Of a stretch of 12,471 bases of DNA, positions 6,961 through 12,471 are shown piece after piece. The position numbers and the translations under genes are program-made. The DNA is taken from the NCBI GenBank assembly GCA_023250175.1, contig JAHFBD010000047.1, positions 1 through 12,471 on the forward strand, written 5' to 3'. Under the pieces are notes generated by a model. That model was not told where the DNA came from and did not search any database. It was given only the letters and a program-made list of their open reading frames with translations. Source of the stretch: Candidatus Melainabacteria bacterium. GTDB taxonomy: Bacteria; Cyanobacteriota; Vampirovibrionia; 2-02-FULL-35-15. Within the stretch, counting starts at the first letter, position 1. Each line of letters opens with the position of its first letter.

Positions 6961-7976
6961 AAAGTAAAAGTATTGGTGAGAATGTATCGGTTGTTGGGGC
7001 TGGTAGCTGGGGTGGGACAATAGCGTGGCTATTGAGCAATAAAAAAATCAAAGTAACTTTGTGGACTTTTAGTAAGGATGAATATAATCATATAAAAAGA
7101 ACAAAATCACTTCTAAGACCAAAGAACTTAAAGCTTAACAATAATGTCATTGTTACGACAGACTTAAATGATGTAAGCAAAAGCAAAGTCATTATACTAG
7201 CGGTACCTACAAATGCTTTTAAGTCATTGGCATTAAAGCTTAAAAATTTAAACCTGGATAAGAATGTTGTTTTACTTAGTGCAACAAAAGGAATTACTAA
7301 TGATGAGTATTTAAGACCATCTACTATACTAAAAAAAATCTTTCCAAAGAATCCTGTTGCTGTTTTATCTGGTCCAAATATAGCCCTAGATGTGCTTTCG
7401 GAAGCACCAACAGTATCTGTTATTGCGACAAAAGAATCCAAGCTAGCTATTATGTTACAAGATTTACTATCATCAAAGACTTTCAGAATTTATTTAAATA
7501 ATGATATTGATGGAGTTGAAATTGCTGGTGCTTTAAAAAATGTAATTGCTATTGCTAGTGGGATTTCAGATGGGCTAGGATTTAGTATTAGTACAAAGTC
7601 AGCATTAATAAGTCGTGGACTAATAGAAATTGCAAGAATAACAAAAAAAGAAGGTGGGGAATTAGTTACTTTATTGGGTGCAGCTGGTCTTGGGGATTTG
7701 ATAGCAACTTGTTGCAGTGTAAACAGTCGGAACTATAAAGTAGGTTATCAACTAGCAAAAGGGAAAAAATTAAAAACGATTCTAGAAGAATTAGGACAAA
7801 CAGCAGAGGGTGTAGAAACCGTTAAAGCTATGGTTAAACTCGGCAATAAATATAAAATCAAATTGCCAATTGCAAATGCTGTTTATAATATCTTATATAA
7901 AAATAAAACTCCAAGTTATGAATTAAAAAATCTTTTAAGTAGACCATTGCCAAGATATGAAATAGAGTTGTCGTAA
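6957..7976 (+). CDS. gpsA: Glycerol-3-phosphate dehydrogenase [NAD(P)+]
   Basis: Reduces dihydroxyacetone phosphate to sn-glycerol 3-phosphate for phospholipid synthesis; cytosolic. It has 339 residues, normal for the family. The N-terminal Rossmann motif VVGAGSWGGTIA (12-23) binds NAD(P)H. LLSATKGI (106-113) carries the conserved Lys111, SGPN is at 138-141, and ALKNVIAIASGISDG (192-206) carries the catalytic Lys194. GLGDLIATC (244-252) and SRNYKVG (257-263) complete the substrate site. An in-frame TGA at 6942 leaves the ATG at 6957 as the only reasonable start, although no Shine-Dalgarno precedes it. The last 16 codons are duplicated 2.28 kb downstream at 10199-10246. The gene is intact and probably functional. 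It is convergent with the exported peptidase-like gene and divergent from the Tmk-family gene. Confidence 0.97.
   Translation: MKSKSIGENVSVVGAGSWGGTIAWLLSNKKIKVTLWTFSKDEYNHIKRTKSLLRPKNLKLNNNVIVTTDLNDVSKSKVIILAVPTNAFKSLALKLKNLNLDKNVVLLSATKGITNDEYLRPSTILKKIFPKNPVAVLSGPNIALDVLSEAPTVSVIATKESKLAIMLQDLLSSKTFRIYLNNDIDGVEIAGALKNVIAIASGISDGLGFSISTKSALISRGLIEIARITKKEGGELVTLLGAAGLGDLIATCCSVNSRNYKVGYQLAKGKKLKTILEELGQTAEGVETVKAMVKLGNKYKIKLPIANAVYNILYKNKTPSYELKNLLSRPLPRYEIELS
7922..7969 (+). repeat. Direct repeat copy A: 3' end of gpsA (candidate attachment-site-like copy)
   Basis: The last codons of gpsA (up to the penultimate Leu) recur in the same orientation at 10199-10246. The two copies match at 44 of 48 positions, and the final 25 bases (7945-7969 and 10222-10246) are identical. 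Copy A is the functional gene end, encoding LSRPLPRYEIELS and a stop. Confidence 0.9.
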
Positions 7977-8009
7977 GTAGTAAATTATTTTGCATTGATT
8001 AATATAAAA

Positions 8010-10130
8010 CTAAATTGATGCACCACCTGACATGCATGCTTCAATAACCTCAAAGACATTATCGATAACATTTCCAATCATTGTTCCATCATTATAATTA
8101 AAAACTTGTCCAGAAGGAATATCTGCTTGAAGGCGCCATTTAAGAAAGTGTTTAATATCAGTTTCACTTAATATGGCTGGTGGAGCTGGTGGTACCGGAC
8201 TTGTTAGGAATAATAACAAACTTCCTCCACCTTCTTTAATCATTATGTCTTGAATTGCGGGTGCATTAGCTACAAGAGATTCTCCATTACCGATTGCTCC
8301 ATGTGTATGTGAGTATATAAAAAGCTGAGTTGTGGGTGGGGTAGTAAGAGCTTTTGCCATTGCAGCTCTGTTTTGAATTTCAGTTATGGCGTTATTAAAT
8401 TCAGCTACGCTGCTTACTGTGAATATATCTCCTGCTGTAGGTGTAGCTGGTAGTGTAGCAGCTAGCGGCATAGCACCTTCAGTGAATTGTAGCGTTGTTG
8501 GTACTATTGGAGTTGTTCCCCCATTAACACCATAATGAGTAACTAAAAGGTGTCGCATTAAATTTAAATTTGCACTTATCTCATATAGCTCACCTGGAGA
8601 ACCTTGAGATGGTCGAATAAGTAGAGCATATCTTTGAACATTTGCCATATTAGCTAACATTGCAAATGTACCAGGTGGATCCCACGGAGATTTAATTGGT
8701 GTTTGTTGAGGGAGTGGTGCAGCTAGTGGCACATATTTTCTTCGAAATTGATCCCAAATACCAGTTAAAACATTATGAGATAAATCCAGATCTCTAGTAG
8801 TATTTGTATTTGAAGAAATTATATAAGCTAAACCTGCTGCATATTGTGTATTAAAAGTTGCATGGTAATATGGCATATAATCATATAATGTCATTCCCAT
8901 AAATACATGTGAAAATGTATATGGAAATGTTCCAGCTGTTCTTCCTGCATTGTAATAATCAGTGTATATAGCAGCCATTTGTAAATCTTGAATTGCTAAT
9001 GCAGGATCTGGTGTTAACATAAGCATAGTAATTTCATTATAAATATAAAAATCTACTCTATCTGAACTTGTTGGTGTTAGATTTACTACAGAAGTTATTA
9101 TTTCTGTGGGATGATTACCATAAGTATTTTCCATTTGTCTGCTTGATGTGTATACTATTGCTCCACTAGATTTACTTTGCATATTAAGAGCTGTTGCAGT
9201 GTCTACCCATCTTGGTAATTTAAAATATAAGCTGTCTCTTTCTGTTGTATTTAAAAATGTTAAAGGTGGAAGAGGTCCTGGTCCTGCTGGAGGCTGTGCT
9301 TGTAAGGCAGGAACCTTATCATCAAAATATGTAATCAAGCAACGATCTATAAGATATTCATCATAATCCGAATTATAGTTTGGGTTTAGTAGATTACAAA
9401 GTGTTATTCCACTATTAATATCTCCCTGATAATAATTGGTTATTTCATTTTTTACGTTTATTGTTTGCCCGTTGAGTAAAGCATAGTCAGGACAAGGATC
9501 ATAGTCGGGCTCGTTGCAGTCAATATCATCAATAACAGTTGTTCTAACTACATCCTGAGGAATGATTTGTGGTAACAGGAATGGGCAACCAGGAATTGTT
9601 TGTTTTGTAGCTCTTCCACTTGCGATATTTTCAGATGTTAAAATATTTTCCCCTTGAGATCTAATCTCAAAATCTTTAGCGCACTTGTTTTCCCTTGTTG
9701 GAACTATTGGTAACGTTGGAGGTATATATGGTAGCGGTGGTGAAACTTGTTGTTGAATTGCACTTTGTAAATCTAGGACATCCTGTTGTGTCAGCATTTG
9801 TAGTGCAGCAGCTTCTTGTGCTTGTAATATTTGTTGGGTGGTTAGATAAGTGGTTGTAGTAGTCGTGGGAGAAGTAGTAGTTGTGGGATAGGTAGTAGTC
9901 GTGGGAGAAGTAGTAGTTGTGGTGGGATAGGTAGTAGTTGTGGGAGAAGTAGTAGTTGTGGGATAGGTAGTAGTCGTGGGAGAAGTAGTAGTTGTGGTGG
10001 GATAGGTAGTAGTTGTGGTGGGATAGGTAGTAGTTGTGGGAGAAGTCGTTGAAGCTGAGACTACTAAGCTATTTATAAAACAAAAAAATAGAATTGTTTT
10101 TGCAAGCTTTATTGAATAATTTTTAATCAT
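8010..10130 (-). CDS. Exported Thr/Pro-rich protein with C-terminal clan CD (C13/caspase-like) cysteine peptidase motifs
   Basis: 706 residues. A signal peptide is evident (Lys-rich start, hydrophobic 12-25, VVSA-S cleavage near 26). Residues 27-97 are a mucin-like Thr/Ser/Pro/Tyr stalk of SPTTTTYPTTTT units, followed by a Gln-rich helix (99-128) and a Pro-rich linker. A middle region (about 145-480) with six Cys (150, 182, 205, 213, 245, 264) is unrecognised. From about 498 the order resembles clan CD peptidases: strand YALLI (501-505), helix ISANLNLMRHLL, strand plus His motif LFIYSHTHG (His610, Gly611), helix LSETDIKHFLKWRL, then strand plus Cys motif FEVIEACMSGG (Cys699). EAC-x-SG is the legumain-type Cys motif. 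The protein stops at residue 706, so the strand and specificity-pocket region that usually follow the Cys are missing. GAGGT lies 14 bases before the ATG, a long spacing. It is flanked by gpsA-tail direct repeats. The peptidase call is inference from motif order. Confidence 0.7.
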   Translation of the reverse strand: MIKNYSIKLAKTILFFCFINSLVVSASTTSPTTTTYPTTTTTYPTTTTTSPTTTTYPTTTTSPTTTTYPTTTTTSPTTTTYPTTTTSPTTTTTTYLTTQQILQAQEAAALQMLTQQDVLDLQSAIQQQVSPPLPYIPPTLPIVPTRENKCAKDFEIRSQGENILTSENIASGRATKQTIPGCPFLLPQIIPQDVVRTTVIDDIDCNEPDYDPCPDYALLNGQTINVKNEITNYYQGDINSGITLCNLLNPNYNSDYDEYLIDRCLITYFDDKVPALQAQPPAGPGPLPPLTFLNTTERDSLYFKLPRWVDTATALNMQSKSSGAIVYTSSRQMENTYGNHPTEIITSVVNLTPTSSDRVDFYIYNEITMLMLTPDPALAIQDLQMAAIYTDYYNAGRTAGTFPYTFSHVFMGMTLYDYMPYYHATFNTQYAAGLAYIISSNTNTTRDLDLSHNVLTGIWDQFRRKYVPLAAPLPQQTPIKSPWDPPGTFAMLANMANVQRYALLIRPSQGSPGELYEISANLNLMRHLLVTHYGVNGGTTPIVPTTLQFTEGAMPLAATLPATPTAGDIFTVSSVAEFNNAITEIQNRAAMAKALTTPPTTQLFIYSHTHGAIGNGESLVANAPAIQDIMIKEGGGSLLLFLTSPVPPAPPAILSETDIKHFLKWRLQADIPSGQVFNYNDGTMIGNVIDNVFEVIEACMSGGASI
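9856..10045 (-). repeat. Tandem repeats encoding the Thr-rich stalk (75-bp higher-order unit)
   Basis: The stalk-coding DNA is made of 18- and 21-bp elements ending GGGATAG or GGGAGAA (plus strand). They are arranged in a 75-bp unit present twice, at 9856-9930 and 9931-10005, with a single difference (c9864 versus t9939), followed by a partial third copy to about 10045. One unit equals 25 residues, so copy-number change keeps the frame. Near identity implies recent duplication. A repeat this uniform may also be mis-sized in assembly. Confidence 0.9.
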
Positions 10131-10153
10131 CTAAGCCAAAATGTACCTCATTT

Positions 10154-10181
10154 AGGGTTCCCCTTAATCAGGGGGATCCCT
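10154..10181. repeat. Strong GC-rich stem-loop upstream of the exported peptidase-like gene
   Basis: AGGGTTCCCCTT (10154-10165) pairs with AGGGGGATCCCT (10170-10181): 11 of 12 positions pair (one G-T wobble, one T-T mismatch) around a 4-base loop. It stands out in AT-rich DNA and sits 24-51 bases before the start codon of the minus-strand gene, that is, in its leader. No T-tract follows on either strand, so a simple intrinsic terminator is unlikely. A leader structure or an element-end structure is possible. Confidence 0.7.
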
Positions 10182-10198
10182 TCCGTGAATTAAGTATT

Positions 10199-10246
10199 AT
10201 TAAAAACCTTTTTAAGTAGATCATTGCCAAGATATGAAATAGAGTT
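10199..10246 (+). pseudogene. Stranded copy of the gpsA 3' end (direct repeat copy B)
   Basis: In the gpsA frame this reads LLKTFLSRSLPRYEIEL and then TAG (10248-10250), against ELKNLLSRPLPRYEIELS in the intact gene. The nucleotide match to 7922-7969 is 44/48. Similarity fades a few bases after the stop. There is no gpsA coding sequence upstream of it here, only the hairpin and the exported-protein gene. It lies immediately beyond the 3' end of trmB, which suggests that gpsA and trmB were once direct convergent neighbours. Confidence 0.85.
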
Positions 10247-10268
10247 ATAGTAAATATCTTACAGCTTC

Positions 10269-11015
10269 TTAAGGAGTTTTTACCTCTACAGATTTTGCAC
10301 CAATCCAGGATAATTCATAAGCTTGTCTCATTACTTTTGCAATTGCAGGACTTTCAATAATCACAGACATCTTTTCAACATAGTTTATAAATGCAACCTT
10401 ATTGTTGTAAATATTTACTTCTACTTCTGGTGAAAATCTTTCACCAGGTACTATTACTGTTTCAGCGAGTTCAACTCTATCAAGGGGCTTATGCTTTTTA
10501 TGCCAGATAGAATTGCTGGGAGCCATACGACGGGCTTTAATATTTAGCTGCATTCGTTTTTGAATGTAGTTATATTCTTTTGGGAAATATTTGAAGTATT
10601 TGTCAGTATTCCACTCAAGGATTTCTTTTGGCTTTTCTCTTAAAGTATCATCATATACATTTTGAATAGCTCCTTTGCCTTCGTAAAAAGTAATTTTTGG
10701 TTTGGTTTGTTTCGCATTATAGAGTGCTTGTAATTCTGGAAGCAGCTTGGAAAGCTGGGATTGCAAATTTGAAACCATAAACAAAAGCTTATCCGGAGGC
10801 TCAACTAAAAATCTTGTTTTGCGCTGTACTTTTGTCTTTCCAATGAAACCTCTTTGTACAAGAGAATCCAGGACTGAGTATGCTGTCGTTCGTTTAATGG
10901 TTGCTTTTTTTGCAATATCTTGAGCAGATGACAATCCTAGTTCTAATGAAGCAAGATAAATGTCAACTTCATTTTTTGAAAACCCAAGCTGTTGAAGAAT
11001 ATTTATTATGCTCAT
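10269..11015 (-). CDS. TrmB-family transcriptional regulator
   Basis: 248 residues. The N-terminal winged helix-turn-helix (about 3-70) matches the TrmB pattern: LQQLGFSKNEVDIYLASLEL, then SAQDIAKKATIKRTTAYSVL as the HTH with recognition helix, then LVQRGFIGK as the start of the wing. A Leu-rich helix (77-99) probably mediates dimerisation. The C-terminal part starts ITFYEGKGAIQNVYDD (108-123), the usual opening of the TrmB effector/sensor region. The archaeal TrmB family responds to sugars; the ligand here is unknown. The ATG at 11015 has no Shine-Dalgarno, and a TATAAT lies only 7 bases upstream, so the message may be leaderless. It diverges from the gene at 11247 across a spacer with TGTCGA dyads. 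It is followed on the same strand by the exported peptidase-like gene, with the gpsA relic between them. Confidence 0.88.
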   Translation of the reverse strand: MSIINILQQLGFSKNEVDIYLASLELGLSSAQDIAKKATIKRTTAYSVLDSLVQRGFIGKTKVQRKTRFLVEPPDKLLFMVSNLQSQLSKLLPELQALYNAKQTKPKITFYEGKGAIQNVYDDTLREKPKEILEWNTDKYFKYFPKEYNYIQKRMQLNIKARRMAPSNSIWHKKHKPLDRVELAETVIVPGERFSPEVEVNIYNNKVAFINYVEKMSVIIESPAIAKVMRQAYELSWIGAKSVEVKTP

Positions 11016-11022
11016 AGAATTA

Positions 11023-11051
11023 ATTATATTAAATGACGATTATTTTGTCGC
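11023..11051 (-). promoter_or_regulatory. Candidate trmB-family gene promoter
   Basis: On the minus strand, GCGACA (11051-11046) and a consensus TATAAT (11028-11023) are separated by 17 bp. The start codon follows the -10 box by 7 bases, so transcription would begin at or next to the ATG. The -35 overlaps a TGTCG half-site (11046-11050, plus strand) of the dyads found further along the spacer, which suggests autoregulation. Confidence 0.5.
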
Positions 11052-11074
11052 CATTAATGTTTGATTGATTAAAG

Positions 11075-11091
11075 TGTCGATATTTTCGACA
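11075..11091. promoter_or_regulatory. Operator-like dyad, site 1
   Basis: TGTCGATATTTTCGACA: perfect 6-bp arms TGTCGA/TCGACA with a 5-bp centre. It lies in the divergent spacer between the TrmB-type regulator and the gene at 11247. The same TGTCGA-N5-TYGACR pattern recurs at 11171-11187, so it is a good candidate binding site for the adjacent regulator. Confidence 0.6.
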
Positions 11092-11170
11092 TCATAATTG
11101 TTCTTAGATTATTTGCTGTAGCCTTATTTCTTGCCTTTTATGAAGGAGGGTTAATTTAAGCATTTTGTAA

Positions 11171-11187
11171 TGTCGATTTTGTTGACG
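11171..11187. promoter_or_regulatory. Operator-like dyad, site 2, overlapping the -35
   Basis: TGTCGATTTTGTTGACG has the same arm sequence and 5-bp spacing as site 1, with two arm changes (TTGACG for TCGACA). Its right arm is the -35 box of the promoter for the gene at 11247, so a bound regulator would directly affect polymerase binding. Site centres are 96 bp apart, close to nine helical turns. Confidence 0.6.
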
Positions 11188-11211
11188 CTTATGTTTCTTT
11201 TTCCTTACAAT
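11182..11211 (+). promoter_or_regulatory. Sigma-70-type promoter for the gene at 11247
   Basis: TTGACG (11182-11187), an 18-bp spacer and TACAAT (11206-11211) make the best promoter match in the window (5/6 in each box). Transcription should start near 11218, about 29 bases before the ATG at 11247. That leaves the upstream in-frame TTG (11217) unusable as a start. Confidence 0.65.
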
Positions 11212-11246
11212 CGGTTTTGTTAGAAAAATTATTGGAGGATAAAAAT

Positions 11247-12083
11247 ATGAGTACAAATGTTAATAAGGTTATATTAGGTCAAGTTGGTGGTATACAGGCT
11301 GCAACTAAAACAGATGAGGCAAAAGGAATAGTTGAAAATCCTTTTAACCTGGTAAGAGTTAATAAGGCTGAAAATGTACCGCAAGAAAGTGCATGGATAG
11401 GATTATCATGCAGAATTGCAACAGCTGGTTATTCTGCAGCTCCAGAAGGTTATGAAGCTCCTACACAATTATTTGTAAATGCTCTTGTTAATGAATTAGG
11501 TGGAGCTGGTAATGTTGGTCTTGTTACGAGCCCAACTGCAGATAAAGGTAGTATTGATGCAATTAGTACAATTGCTGCGCATGGATCAAGGCTTCCTATT
11601 AAGTATGTTACTGCAGAAGGATATGTACAATACATTAATCCTGATAACTTCCCAAAAGAAGGCATTGATAACAATAGATACAAAGCAGAAGCAAAGTATG
11701 TGTTACCTGACAATGATGAATATTCAAGAGCTACATCAGTAGTTTCAAACTCATTTTTAGCTACTGGTGGTAGAGATGCAACTGTTGGTGATTTTGTTAA
11801 TGCAATTAAACGTGGTAATAAAGTAGTAATTCTTGATAACAAGTTTGTAAAAGCTGATGTTTGGGATTCTAAGAAAAATAGACCAAATAATGCTTCAGCA
11901 TATTTAGCCCAAAAGCTTGCAGGTGATACAACTCTTCCGCTAATTCCAGGAAAAGGATTTACTCAAGAATTTGTAGACCAAAACAAGGAAGCAATCGCAA
12001 GACTTGTAAAAGTAGTTACTGTTGCAGATGAAGCTGATATAAATAGAGCAGCAAAAGAAGCAGCAGCTTTTTTAAGCTCATAG
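11247..12083 (+). CDS. Uncharacterised cytosolic protein, possibly SLOG/LOG-like Rossmann fold
   Basis: 278 residues from the ATG at 11247. This start is chosen because a strong GGAGG (11234-11238) is spaced 8 bases upstream and the promoter's expected transcription start excludes the in-frame TTG at 11217. No signal peptide or membrane segment is seen. I do not recognise the family with certainty. The arrangement hints at a SLOG/LOG-type nucleotide-binding Rossmann fold. A Gly-rich stretch NELGGAGNVGLVTSP is followed by an Ala/Gly helix KGSIDAISTIAAHGS. Later SNSFLATGGRDATVGDF precedes the hydrophobic strand NKVVIL, similar in layout to the GG-x-GT-x-x-E loop of LOG proteins. The strong promoter and RBS suggest high expression. 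A TrmB-type regulator is divergently encoded, with shared operator-like dyads. The function is unassigned. Confidence 0.85.
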   Translation: MSTNVNKVILGQVGGIQAATKTDEAKGIVENPFNLVRVNKAENVPQESAWIGLSCRIATAGYSAAPEGYEAPTQLFVNALVNELGGAGNVGLVTSPTADKGSIDAISTIAAHGSRLPIKYVTAEGYVQYINPDNFPKEGIDNNRYKAEAKYVLPDNDEYSRATSVVSNSFLATGGRDATVGDFVNAIKRGNKVVILDNKFVKADVWDSKKNRPNNASAYLAQKLAGDTTLPLIPGKGFTQEFVDQNKEAIARLVKVVTVADEADINRAAKEAAAFLSS

Positions 12084-12090
12084 ATAAATC

Positions 12091-12135
12091 CAAACAACAA
12101 ATCAAGTGTTATTAATGCTTGGTTTGTTGCTTTAA
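12091..12135. terminator. Probable bidirectional terminator between convergent genes
   Basis: CAACAAATCAAG (12095-12106) pairs over 12 bp with CTTGGTTTGTTG (12118-12129), with one G-T wobble around an 11-base loop. It sits right after the stop of the plus-strand gene (12083) and just past the stop of the minus-strand gene (12132). Flanking T-runs are short: CTTT on the plus side, and TTTGGATTT on the minus side. It is AT-rich for a terminator, but the placement is ideal. Confidence 0.65.
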
Positions 12136-12471
12136 ATAGACAAGTTGTAGCTTGTAGAATAGGTTTTTGAATGCTTCTTTTTCTGTGAGTGTTGTGTCTT
12201 TGTATGCTTATAAAATCTTGGATCAAACTCAAAGCTCTCAGGATTCCTAAGAAGTAAATCAAACCTATTAACAGATTCTTGTGGGGGTTGTATACAAACT
12301 ACAACATAATTACCATGGGAATTACAGCCAGGAATGTAGCTTTGTGATTCCTCAAATGTCCAGCCAGGAAGTTCTTTATTCAAGAATTCCCTAAGCTTAT
12401 TTACTGTCCAAAGCCTTTCATTACCTTCATCAGTAGATGGATATGTAGCAAGAAAAAACGCTTTGCCATTT
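12132..12471 (-). CDS. Hypothetical protein, C-terminal 112 residues (N-terminus beyond window)
   Basis: An open frame enters from the right edge and ends at TAA (12134-12132). It is open upstream through every codon visible, so the true start lies outside the window; an internal TTG at 12383 is not the likely start. The visible part begins NGKAFFLATYPSTDEGNERL. It continues with an amphipathic segment (WTVNKLREFLNKEL) and a strand-like NYVVVCIQPP, and ends in a strongly basic Lys/His/Ser tail (TQHSQKKKHSK). No family is recognised. It converges on the gene at 11247-12083 and probably shares its terminator. Confidence 0.7.
   Translation of the reverse strand, partial: NGKAFFLATYPSTDEGNERLWTVNKLREFLNKELPGWTFEESQSYIPGCNSHGNYVVVCIQPPQESVNRFDLLLRNPESFEFDPRFYKHTKTQHSQKKKHSKTYSTSYNLSI

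Larger units (their letters stand above)
7970..10198. mobile_element. Segment bracketed by gpsA-tail direct repeats (possible insertion)
   Basis: About 2.23 kb lies between two direct copies of the gpsA 3' end and contains a single gene, the exported peptidase-like protein, plus a GC-rich hairpin near its right end. The intact gpsA at one end and a stranded gpsA tail at the other is the classic outcome of integration at a gene's 3' end. No integrase, transposase or terminal inverted repeat is present, so this would be a cargo-only or decayed element. A local duplication of the gpsA tail is the main alternative. The repeats are seen; mobility is inferred. Confidence 0.45.

Noticed and set aside
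7088..7441. A 117-codon minus-strand frame opposite gpsA.
   Set aside because: Antisense shadow of gpsA, with no family resemblance.
9148..9366. A 72-codon plus-strand frame inside the exported-protein gene.
   Set aside because: Shadow of the opposite-strand coding sequence with no supporting signals.
9841..10050. Regular repeats here superficially suggest a CRISPR-like or satellite array.
   Set aside because: The repeats are contiguous, without unique spacers, in frame, and encode a low-complexity Thr/Pro stalk.
11142..11223. A perfect AAGGAGGG (11143-11150) and a 17-codon ORF (11170-11223, hydrophobic peptide) upstream of the 11247 gene.
   Set aside because: The SD-like run is about 19 bases from the ORF's ATG, and the ORF overlaps the promoter that should transcribe the gene, so it is probably not translated. 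MKEG-stop at 11140 is too short to mean anything.
11217..11246. An in-frame TTG at 11217 would extend the 11247 gene by ten residues.
   Set aside because: The promoter's expected transcription start is at about 11218, and a strong GGAGG is correctly spaced for the ATG at 11247.
11450..11842. Open frames overlapping the 11247 gene (130 codons minus, 80 codons plus).
   Set aside because: They lie entirely within the better-supported gene, which has the promoter, SD and sensible composition.
12132..12383. A TTG at 12383 as the start of the right-edge minus-strand gene.
   Set aside because: The frame stays open to the window edge with protein-like sequence upstream of it, so the gene is simply truncated by the window.

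Overview
The window is about 12.5 kb of AT-rich bacterial chromosome. It carries mostly housekeeping genes, with an accessory-looking stretch between roughly 7.97 and 10.25 kb. ATG, GTG and possibly leaderless starts occur, and coding is dense. The mix of genes (YbeY, RNase III, ArgB, IleRS, CysRS, a divergent Tmk-family kinase, GpsA and a bacterial TrmB-type regulator) fits an uncultured, AT-rich bacterial lineage. A member of the Melainabacteria/Vampirovibrionia side of the cyanobacterial phylum is my best guess, partly because ArgB looks cyanobacteria-like. That placement is only an impression, because no rRNA or marker phylogeny is available here.

Layout. (1) 1-1246, minus strand: ybeY followed by cysS, which runs off the left edge. 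(2) 1247-1458: a divergent intergenic region with one imperfect inverted repeat. (3) 1459-5981, plus strand: a tight rnc-argB-ileS run (gaps of 2 and 24 bp), combining RNA processing, arginine biosynthesis and isoleucyl-tRNA charging. (4) 6021-6755, minus strand: a thymidylate-kinase-like P-loop kinase, divergent from gpsA (6957-7976, plus). (5) 8010-10130, minus strand: a large exported protein. It has a signal peptide, a Thr/Pro-rich stalk built from tandem DNA repeats, and a C-terminal region with the His-Gly and Glu-Ala-Cys-x-Ser-Gly pattern of clan CD (legumain/caspase-like) cysteine peptidases. It stops seven residues after the putative catalytic Cys. (6) 10269-11015, minus strand: a TrmB-family winged-helix regulator. 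(7) 11247-12083, plus strand: a cytosolic protein, possibly SLOG/Rossmann-like, with a strong promoter and ribosome binding site. (8) 12132-12471, minus strand: the C-terminal part of an unrecognised protein. It converges on the previous gene across a probable bidirectional terminator.

The most striking structure is a 48-bp direct repeat (44/48 identical, with a 25-bp perfect core). One copy is the last codons of gpsA (7922-7969). The other is a stranded gpsA tail, still readable as the GpsA C-terminus followed by a stop, at 10199-10246. The two copies bracket the exported-protease gene exactly. This is the footprint expected of a DNA segment inserted at the 3' end of a housekeeping gene, although no recombinase lies inside.

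The second structure of interest is the trmB/11247 divergent region. It has two TGTCGA-N5-TYGACR dyads. One overlaps the -35 box of a good promoter for the downstream gene, and a TGTCG half-site overlaps the -35 of the trmB promoter. This suggests an autoregulated local switch between the regulator and its neighbour.
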